21,395 nt of DNA. Origin: Candidatus Omnitrophota bacterium (GTDB taxonomy: Bacteria > Ratteibacteria > UBA8468 > B48-G9 > JAFGKM01). The translations under genes were made by a program, and so were the position numbers. The notes beneath the pieces were generated by a model that saw nothing but the letters and a program-made list of their open reading frames with translations, ran no database searches and was not told where the DNA came from. The stretch covers positions 1 through 21,395 of the forward strand of contig JAMWDI010000010.1 in NCBI GenBank assembly GCA_023819375.1. Direction: 5' to 3'. Positions 15,829-21,395 of this stretch are shown in pieces (the first letter of the stretch is position 1; each line of letters begins with the position of its first letter).

Positions 15829-16569
15829 TTATTTTCCATCAATTGATTGTATAATTGCAGCCCAACTTCCACTTCTTATTAATTTTTCATAAGGTATATG
15901 ACTTACATGTCCATCCATATACAATACATTTACAGATCTATCCGGATGGTTATATTTGCCACTATAAGGTTTATAAGGAACCATATCCCACCATATTGCT
16001 TTTCTCGCTTGTCTTGGATCATCAATTTTATTTCTTGGAGAAATGTCCCAGTTGACAGAACTTGGTTGTCCAGTTTTTTTTGGATCATGATAGTAGAAAA
16101 ATTGATAAGAAGCATAACTTAAATAACCAAAATAATTAGGATCAGTTCCTCCAGTTTCTGGTGAATAAATCTTATAATTTGTAACAGAACCTGTATCACT
16201 TGGACAAATAAATACCCTTCCAACATTTCCTCTGGCACCTGTAAGAGAAAGACCTTGGGCTGCTCTTCCCATATATCCGAGTTGGACAAGTGCAGAAGGT
16301 GGATAGATTTTACTCCAAGGCGGACAATAATTACCAGGACCACAATATAAAGGATGAGGGGAACATATATATCCTTCAAAATCCTGAGCATAAATTGCTT
16401 CTGCAAGATAAATTTGTTTCAAATTGTTAATACATACTGCTTGTCTTGCCTTTTCCCTCGCTTTACTTAATGCTGGTAATAACATGGCTGCCAAAATAGC
16501 AATTATGGCAACTACTACCAACAACTCTATAAGAGTAAAACCTGCTTTTTTAAAAAACTTTTTTCTCAT
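15829..16569 (-). CDS. type II/IV pilin-like protein with H-X9-DG domain (cassette 2)
   Basis: This 246-residue pseudopilin has a basic leader, MRKKFFKKA, then the prepilin cleavage site before [15 protein letters not shown], a helix to about residue 33, and [18 protein letters not shown]. The variable middle is rich in Tyr, Pro and Gly and contains [10 protein letters not shown]. The C-terminal motif [19 protein letters not shown] has ten residues between His and Asp-Gly. The [12 protein letters not shown] stretch and the IDGK end match the cassette 1 pilin closely. AAGGAGGTG lies nine bases before ATG, inside the end of the regulator gene, whose stop overlaps this start (ATGA). The GH89-like gene follows. 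It is predicted to be processed by prepilin peptidase and assembled at the inner membrane or exported. Confidence 0.93.
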   Translation of the reverse strand: MRKKFFKKAGFTLIELLVVVAIIAILAAMLLPALSKAREKARQAVCINNLKQIYLAEAIYAQDFEGYICSPHPLYCGPGNYCPPWSKIYPPSALVQLGYMGRAAQGLSLTGARGNVGRVFICPSDTGSVTNYKIYSPETGGTDPNYFGYLSYASYQFFYYHDPKKTGQPSSVNWDISPRNKIDDPRQARKAIWWDMVPYKPYSGKYNHPDRSVNVLYMDGHVSHIPYEKLIRSGSWAAIIQSIDGK

Positions 16570-17711
16570 AATAACACCTCCTTTTTATCTTTTTTCTCTA
16601 ACTTTTTATTTGTCAGAGTTGTTCCTCTTATTTTTAATTCAACAGGTAATATTACTTGCGTTTTTTTATGTTTTGGGTTTTCTATTCTATTTATTAAAAT
16701 CCTTGCTCCTTCCTTACCCATTTCATATAATGGAGTTGCTACTGTTGTGAGTTCTGTTCCCCATTTGTTTAAAATATCAATATCATCAAAGCCTGTGACT
16801 CCAACCTCTTCTGGAATTTTGATTCCTTTTTTCCTTAAACCATTCAGAACACCAATTGCTAATCCATCTCCAACACACATTATACAAAGTTTTTCTTTGT
16901 TAATGTGTTTGATAAGTTCGTCACAGATTGCATAACCATCTCCGATATAACCACTCATAGCATCATTATCTGTTGTTTCTATTACAATCCAGTTATCTTC
17001 TTTTATTTTTGATTCTTTTAATGCTTTTTTAAATGCTTCATATCTTTGTTTTATTTCTGTTCTTTTAAATCCATTTTTTATTGATAAAAATATAAAATTT
17101 TTATAACCATTAATTATTAGATGTTTTGTAAGATTGTAAAAACCTCCAAAATTATCCGGTATAACAAAATCAAATTTTTTTATGTTTTTAATTTCTGGAA
17201 TGTGAGAAATAAAAACAAATGGGAATTTGTTTTTAATTAAAAAACTTAATCCACTGGAAATTTTGTTTTCTAAATAGACACAACTTATAAGGAATCCATC
17301 AACTTCATTAATTAAACTATTTATATAACTTGTTTCTTTTTCATAATCACCTACACTGTTGCATAAAATCAAATGATAATTGTTTGATTTTGCGTAATCT
17401 TCTGCACCTCTGATAATTTTAGAAAAGTAAATATTTTCCGAATGATAAACAATAATTGCAATTTTATTTTTCTTTCTTTTTTTACTTTCACAAACAAAAG
17501 TCCCTTTCCCTTGAATTCTATAAATATAATTCTCATTTATTAATTCTGTTAAGGCTTTTAAAATAGTATGTTTACTCACACCAAATTCCTTAACAAGTTG
17601 ATTTTCTGAAGGCATTTTTGTTCCTTCAGCATATTTTCCTTTTATAATTCTTTCTTTAAGTATTTCCTTTATTTGTTTATATTTTGGCTGATATTCTATT
17701 ATTTTTTTCAT
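16566..17711 (-). CDS. GntR-LacI hybrid (AraR-like) transcriptional regulator
   Basis: This is a 381-residue regulator. Residues about 8-75 form a GntR winged helix ([46 protein letters not shown]). Residues about 85-370 form a periplasmic-binding-protein-like sugar sensor of the LacI/GalR type ([53 protein letters not shown]). This architecture matches AraR, which represses arabinose genes in Bacillus until sugar binds. The gene overlaps the pilin by 4 bases and heads the operon with the pilin and GH89-like gene. A perfect-consensus promoter and a palindrome in the leader suggest autorepression of the whole operon. No strong ribosome binding site is seen before the ATG. Confidence 0.92.
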   Translation of the reverse strand: MKKIIEYQPKYKQIKEILKERIIKGKYAEGTKMPSENQLVKEFGVSKHTILKALTELINENYIYRIQGKGTFVCESKKRKKNKIAIIVYHSENIYFSKIIRGAEDYAKSNNYHLILCNSVGDYEKETSYINSLINEVDGFLISCVYLENKISSGLSFLIKNKFPFVFISHIPEIKNIKKFDFVIPDNFGGFYNLTKHLIINGYKNFIFLSIKNGFKRTEIKQRYEAFKKALKESKIKEDNWIVIETTDNDAMSGYIGDGYAICDELIKHINKEKLCIMCVGDGLAIGVLNGLRKKGIKIPEEVGVTGFDDIDILNKWGTELTTVATPLYEMGKEGARILINRIENPKHKKTQVILPVELKIRGTTLTNKKLEKKDKKEVLL

Positions 17712-17722
17712 TTTCTTATTCA

Positions 17723-17735
17723 GTTAACAGTTAAC
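17723..17735. promoter_or_regulatory. candidate operator of the GntR-LacI regulator
   Basis: GTTAACAGTTAAC is a palindrome with one central base; the flanks extend a repeated A(/C)AGTTAAC pattern. It lies about 11-23 bases after the predicted transcript start and just before the regulator's start codon, so binding would block transcription. Family proteins commonly bind such dyads next to their own gene. Confidence 0.6.
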
Positions 17736-17752
17736 CGTATAAGTTTTAAAAT

Positions 17753-17781
17753 ATTATAAACATATAAAAATTTTTTGTCAA
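17753..17781 (-). promoter_or_regulatory. perfect-consensus promoter of cassette 2
   Basis: On the minus strand TTGACA (17781-17776) and TATAAT (17758-17753) are both exact and exactly 17 bases apart. Transcription should begin near 17746 and run through the palindrome into the regulator, pilin and GH89-like genes. Such a strong promoter fits control by repression. Confidence 0.85.
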
Positions 17782-17823
17782 GTTTTTTTAAAAGAAATTC
17801 TAAATTATGTTTTTGAAAGTTAT

Positions 17824-19254
17824 TTATAAAAGTTTTTTGATTCTCTCTATTACTTTTGCTTTACCCAAAAGTTCTAACATACCAAATAAATCAGGCCCCT
17901 TTGTTCTACCACTTACTGCAAATCTCAGAGGATGAAAGACAAAAGAAGTTTTATAATTTTTTTCTTTACAGAATTCTCTCACTATATTTTCAATTTCTTC
18001 TCTCTTAAAACTTTCCATTCTTTCAAAAATTTCTACAATTTCTTTAAGAATTCCTTTTGTTTCCTGATTTATCAGTTTGTCAAAATTTTCTTTTTCATAT
18101 TCAGGTTCTTTCATAAAAAATTCAATCAAGTAAGGAACATCCTTTAAAGTTTTTATTTTTTCCTGTTCAAGTGAAATTGCTTTCTTTATATATTCTTTTT
18201 TGTTTTCGTCAATCCCATTAATGAGGCCACTTGATTTTAAAAATGGTAAGGATAATTCATAAATTCTATCTATGGGAGAATTTTTTATGTAATAACTGTT
18301 CATCCATAGTAATTTTTCAGGATCAAATACAGCACTTGCTTTATGACATCTTTCTATTGAAAATTCATTTATTAACTCTTCTTTTGTAAAAATTTCTCTA
18401 CTTTCACTTGTTCCCCATCCTAAAAGTGCTATGTAATTGAAAAATGCTTCAGGTAAATATCCTTGTTCTCTATATGCTCTAACAGATGTTGCACCATGTC
18501 TTTTACTTAATCTTGTTCTATCTGGACCAAGTGTCATTGACATATGAGCAAAATAGGGCAAATCTACACCTAATGCTTTAAAGATTAAAATGTGTTTTGG
18601 AGTATTTGAAAGGTGGTCCTCCCCTCTTATTACATGAGTAATTTTCATCAGATAATCATCAATTACTACTGCAAAATTAAATGTTGGAGTGCCATCTGAT
18701 TTCATTATAACAAAGTCAGTTAAATGTTCTCCTTCAAAAATGACTTTTCCTCTTATTAAATCATTTATTTCAATTTTTTCCTCAGGAACTCTAAATCTTA
18801 AGACAAACTCTCTTCCTTCCCTTTCATATTCACTTATTTTTTCTCTTGTTAGGTATCTACATTTACCACTATATCCAGGCGGAAGTCCTTTTTCTTGAGC
18901 AGTTTTCCTCATTTCTTCAAGTTCTTCTTTTGTGCAATAGCATTTATAAACATAACCCTCTTTAAGTAATTTTTCTGCATATTCTTTATAAATATTCAAT
19001 CTTTCACTCTGTCTATATGGGCCATAATCACCACCAATATCTGGACCTTCATCCCATTCAATTCCGAGCCATTTTAAATCTTCCATTATGGCAATTTCAT
19101 ATTCCTTTTTACTTCTTTCTTTATCAGTATCTTCAATTCTTAAAATGAATTTTCCTTGATTTTTTCTGGCAAATAAATAATTAAAGAGGGCTGTTCTTGC
19201 ATTTCCTATATGTAAAAAACCAGTTGGACTTGGAGCAAATCTTACTCTTACCAT
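17824..19254 (-). CDS. gltX: glutamyl-tRNA synthetase
   Basis: This 476-residue class I aminoacyl-tRNA synthetase charges tRNA with glutamate (it may also be the non-discriminating form if the organism uses amidotransfer). It begins MVRVRFAPSPTGFLHIGNART, with the HIGH-type motif HIGN at 15-18. LRIEDTDKERS binds the acceptor, YGPYRQSER is conserved, and the KMSKS loop is RLSKR (248-252). Cys105, Cys107 and Cys132 sit where many GltX proteins bind zinc. The C-terminal helical anticodon-binding domain ends FGMLELLGKAKVIERI. Length is typical. No ribosome binding site precedes the ATG, while a TATAAT lies only 8 bases upstream, so the mRNA may be nearly leaderless. It is a housekeeping gene between cassettes 2 and 3. 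Confidence 0.97.
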   Translation of the reverse strand: MVRVRFAPSPTGFLHIGNARTALFNYLFARKNQGKFILRIEDTDKERSKKEYEIAIMEDLKWLGIEWDEGPDIGGDYGPYRQSERLNIYKEYAEKLLKEGYVYKCYCTKEELEEMRKTAQEKGLPPGYSGKCRYLTREKISEYEREGREFVLRFRVPEEKIEINDLIRGKVIFEGEHLTDFVIMKSDGTPTFNFAVVIDDYLMKITHVIRGEDHLSNTPKHILIFKALGVDLPYFAHMSMTLGPDRTRLSKRHGATSVRAYREQGYLPEAFFNYIALLGWGTSESREIFTKEELINEFSIERCHKASAVFDPEKLLWMNSYYIKNSPIDRIYELSLPFLKSSGLINGIDENKKEYIKKAISLEQEKIKTLKDVPYLIEFFMKEPEYEKENFDKLINQETKGILKEIVEIFERMESFKREEIENIVREFCKEKNYKTSFVFHPLRFAVSGRTKGPDLFGMLELLGKAKVIERIKKLL

Positions 19255-19262
19255 ATTTATTA

Positions 19263-19268
19263 ATTATA
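19263..19268 (-). promoter_or_regulatory. candidate -10 element of gltX
   Basis: An exact TATAAT on the minus strand (19268-19263) ends 8 bases before the gltX ATG. No good -35 lies 16-18 bases upstream. If used, transcription would begin one or two bases before the start codon. Confidence 0.4.
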
Positions 19269-19293
19269 CTTCAAAGAGACAAAAAATAAAAAC

Positions 19294-19321
19294 TTGACAG
19301 AAATAAAAATATATGTATAAT
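19294..19321 (+). promoter_or_regulatory. consensus promoter of cassette 3 (LacI regulator)
   Basis: Exact TTGACA (19294-19299) and exact TATAAT (19316-19321) are 16 bases apart. The predicted start near 19328 lies at the in-frame ATG 19327, which makes that ATG an unlikely start and supports TTG 19357 behind its G-rich ribosome binding site. Confidence 0.8.
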
Positions 19322-19356
19322 TATATATGGAACGAAACATAAAGGGGGGGTTTTTT

Positions 19357-20436
19357 TTGAATTTAAAAGAAGTAACATTAAAAGAAATAAGTAAAAGAGC
19401 AAATGTATCGGTTTCAACAGTTTCTGCGATTTTAAATAATAGTCCTTTTTGTTTTGCTGGAGAAAAAACAAGAAAAAAAGTAATAAAAATTGCTGAAGAA
19501 CTTGGTTATTATCCAAATCTTTTATATAGAAGTTTAAGGAATAAAAAAACAAATACAATAGGACTTATAATTCCACATCTTTATTATTCAGAGATAACAA
19601 TTGACATAGAATTGCTTGAATCTATTTTATGGGATAATGGTTATCATCTATTTATTGGTTATACAAGGAATGATCCCAAGAAAGAAGAGGCATTGATAAA
19701 AGATTTTTTAAGCAGAAGAGTTGACGGAATAATTTTTGTTATTGGTAAGGAAAGAAACAAGAATAAAGAAATAGAAAAAATTATAAATAAAAATTTTCCC
19801 TTTATAACAGTTGGTAGATTTAAAAATTTAAAAACAGATTTTATTTCAACAGATTATTTTAAAGGTGGATATATAGCTGGAAAACACTTATATGAAAAGG
19901 GATATGAAAAACTTGGTATTTTGTTTGGGAAAGACGAAAATAGTGAAGATTTAACAGTAAAAGAAAGAAAAAATGGATTTTTAAATTTTGCGAAAGAAAA
20001 AAATCTGGAAGTTAAAGAGTATTATATTGAAAAAGGTTTTAATAATGTAGAAAATCTTATAGAAGAAAGTGAAAAAATAGGGATGAAGATTTTGAAAGAA
20101 AAAAATAGACCTTCTGGTATTTTTGCATCAAATGATGAAATTGCTGTTGGAATTATAAAAAGTGCATTAAAACTTGGCATAAAAATACCTGAAGAACTTG
20201 GGATTATTGGCTTTGACAATTCTTTATCTTCAATTTTATCTCCTATTCCAATAACAACTATCAGACAGAAGAAAGAGGTGGTTGCAAAAAGAGCAGTTGA
20301 AAACATAATAAACAAGATTGGAGAAAAAAAAGAAAAAATTGAAGAATATATAGAACCAGAATTAATTGAAAGAGAGTCAACGCGTATCAGGCCAGAAAAT
20401 ATAATTAGGGAGAAATCCCGGGCCTGTTTAATATAG
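19357..20436 (+). CDS. LacI family transcriptional regulator
   Basis: This 359-residue LacI/GalR-type repressor has an N-terminal helix-turn-helix ([23 protein letters not shown]) with the hinge helix region [16 protein letters not shown]. The two-lobed sugar-binding domain includes [50 protein letters not shown] and [16 protein letters not shown] place the start at TTG 19357 ([10 protein letters not shown]) because seven G residues sit six or seven bases upstream and the promoter would begin transcripts at about 19328. The upstream ATG 19327 would add ten atypical residues (MERNIKGGFF). It heads an operon with the pilin 22 bases downstream and the secreted protein after it. The ligand is probably a sugar but is unknown. 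Confidence 0.92.
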   Translation: MNLKEVTLKEISKRANVSVSTVSAILNNSPFCFAGEKTRKKVIKIAEELGYYPNLLYRSLRNKKTNTIGLIIPHLYYSEITIDIELLESILWDNGYHLFIGYTRNDPKKEEALIKDFLSRRVDGIIFVIGKERNKNKEIEKIINKNFPFITVGRFKNLKTDFISTDYFKGGYIAGKHLYEKGYEKLGILFGKDENSEDLTVKERKNGFLNFAKEKNLEVKEYYIEKGFNNVENLIEESEKIGMKILKEKNRPSGIFASNDEIAVGIIKSALKLGIKIPEELGIIGFDNSLSSILSPIPITTIRQKKEVVAKRAVENIINKIGEKKEKIEEYIEPELIERESTRIRPENIIREKSRACLI

Positions 20437-20458
20437 ATTAATAAAAAGGAGGTGTGAT

Positions 20459-21160
20459 ATGAAAAGGGAGAATTTAAAGATATATGGCTTTACACTCATA
20501 GAATTGCTTGTAGTTGTTGCGATAATTGCTATTTTGGCAGCGATGTTATTACCTGCATTAAGTAAAGCACGTGAAAAAGCAAGACAGGCAGTTTGTATGA
20601 ATAATTTAAAACAGATTGGACTTGCTCTCTTAATGTACAGAAATGATTATGAAGGACATGTATATCCTACTATTTATATATATCAAAAATGCACATGGAT
20701 GGGAATACTTGATGCACTTTATATTAGAGGAGGGAAACCTGCTATTTCTATTTATGGAGTTAATGCATGGGAATTTTATGATGTTGTAACACCTGTATGG
20801 GCTTGTCCAACTTTATATCCCAAAATGTATAAAGACCTTTTCTCTCATAAAGCATATCATCCTGAATATGGTTGTTATTGTGCCAATCGCCATCTTACAA
20901 ATGACATTGCCGGTATAAAAGAATCAAAAGTGAGAAATCCTCATAAAAAGGTTTATGTTTTGGAAAGAACAAGACAAAGTAATCCTGTAACAAGTTTATA
21001 TTATGCAAGTTATGGATATTATTCTTATAGATTTACAGGCCATAATGGAGGCAGTAACTTTTTATTTGTAGATGGTCATGTTGAATGGATAAGAGAAGAC
21101 CATCCTATTTGTTCAAATAATGCAACTGTTGCTGCTCCATACTGGTTGCCAGATAGATAA
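20459..21160 (+). CDS. type II/IV pilin-like protein with H-X9-DG domain (cassette 3)
   Basis: This 233-residue pseudopilin has the leader [10 protein letters not shown], then [19 protein letters not shown] with the prepilin peptidase site and Glu5. [31 protein letters not shown] follows, very close to the other two pilins. The C-terminal part differs: it holds [11 protein letters not shown] and a classic H-X9-DG motif, [16 protein letters not shown], with exactly nine residues. It lacks the KAIW and IDGK features shared by the cassette 1 and 2 pilins, so it belongs to another subgroup. AGGAGG lies before ATG. It lies between the LacI gene and a secreted protein gene in one apparent operon. 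Confidence 0.93.
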   Translation: MKRENLKIYGFTLIELLVVVAIIAILAAMLLPALSKAREKARQAVCMNNLKQIGLALLMYRNDYEGHVYPTIYIYQKCTWMGILDALYIRGGKPAISIYGVNAWEFYDVVTPVWACPTLYPKMYKDLFSHKAYHPEYGCYCANRHLTNDIAGIKESKVRNPHKKVYVLERTRQSNPVTSLYYASYGYYSYRFTGHNGGSNFLFVDGHVEWIREDHPICSNNATVAAPYWLPDR

Positions 21161-21202
21161 AAATATTAATGAAAAGAGTTGTTGTGGATAAAAAGGAGGT
21201 TT

Positions 21203-21395
21203 ATGGATAAAAAACTGATAATGGGTTTACTTTTTATTTGTTTTGCTTTTTCCTATAGTGCCAGTATAAAAACAATTCCAACTGCTGATGGACTTGGGAT
21301 ATTTAAAGCAACGATTGATACACAGAATATGGAAGTTGTAATAAATTGTTCTTCAGGTGCAAGGATTGAAAAATTAATTGATAAAAAGACAGGAA
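21203..21395 (+). CDS. secreted protein, N-terminal part (cut by window edge)
   Basis: The first 64 residues of a gene run off the right end without a stop. The product begins MDKKLIMGLLFICFAFSYSA, a typical signal peptide with likely cleavage near residue 18-20. A polar, mature-looking stretch follows (SIKTIPTADGLGIFKATID, then NCSSGARIEKLIDKKTG). AGGAGG lies three bases before the ATG, a short spacing, but no other in-frame start fits. It is 42 bases after the pilin stop and occupies the place held by the glycoside hydrolases in cassettes 1 and 2, so a secreted carbohydrate-active enzyme is expected. The fragment is too short to identify a family. Confidence 0.75.
   Translation, partial: MDKKLIMGLLFICFAFSYSASIKTIPTADGLGIFKATIDTQNMEVVINCSSGARIEKLIDKKTG

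Noticed and set aside
15855-16406. Several frames of 60-95 codons overlapping the cassette 2 pilin on both strands
   Set aside because: They are shadows of the pilin coding sequence, mutually overlapping and without start signals.
19316-19325. TATAATTATA as a bidirectional promoter for LacI and gltX
   Set aside because: The minus-strand reading has CCCCCT where a -35 should lie, so only the plus-strand promoter is supported.
19327-19356. ATG 19327 as start of the LacI gene
   Set aside because: It coincides with the predicted transcription start of a perfect promoter, and the extra ten residues are unlike LacI N-termini. A leaderless transcript cannot be fully excluded.
1-21395. CRISPR arrays, insertion sequences, rRNA genes, riboswitches
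   Set aside because: I found no regularly spaced repeats, transposase motifs, rRNA-like sequence or recognisable riboswitch fold by reading; subtle ones could be missed without computation.

Overview
The DNA is strongly AT-rich and gene-dense, with short intergenic gaps. Many genes have AGGAGG-type ribosome binding sites, and several good sigma-70-type promoters (TTGACA and TATAAT-like) are visible. Three proteins combine a prepilin N-terminus with a C-terminal H-x(9-11)-DG motif. They lie beside sugar-type regulators and secreted glycoside hydrolases, an arrangement familiar from Lentisphaerota, Planctomycetota, Omnitrophota-like and neighbouring candidate phyla. I infer a low-GC, polysaccharide-degrading bacterium from or near the PVC/Omnitrophota group. 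The phylum cannot be fixed from this window alone.

Left part (1-8848) is mostly housekeeping: the start of a glutamine synthetase on the minus strand; an ExbB/TolQ-type proton channel; HU with a clear promoter and a perfect terminator hairpin; a small cupin; a 33-residue membrane protein overlapping the start of a sodium:solute symporter; an SppA-type protease followed by an RDD membrane protein; tRNA-His; a stretch with a decayed reading frame; a secreted esterase; and a pgk-tpiA operon.

Right part (8869-21395) is the interesting region. Three times it repeats the same plan: a transcription factor, an H-X9-DG pseudopilin, and a large secreted protein. In cassette 1 an AraC regulator is divergent from a pilin and a GH42-like multidomain protein. 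In cassette 2, on the minus strand, a GntR-LacI hybrid regulator overlaps a pilin by 4 bases, followed by a GH89-like (alpha-N-acetylglucosaminidase-like) protein. In cassette 3 a LacI regulator is followed by a pilin and a secreted protein cut by the window edge. gltX sits between cassettes 2 and 3. Cassettes 1 and 2 meet tail to tail with only 4 bases between stop codons.

My working hypothesis is that each cassette is a sugar-responsive unit that makes one secreted glycan-active enzyme with its own dedicated pseudopilin. The pilin could help to export, display or anchor the enzyme. The layout is seen directly; the functional link is inferred. Promoter and operator candidates for all three regulators support separate control of each cassette.
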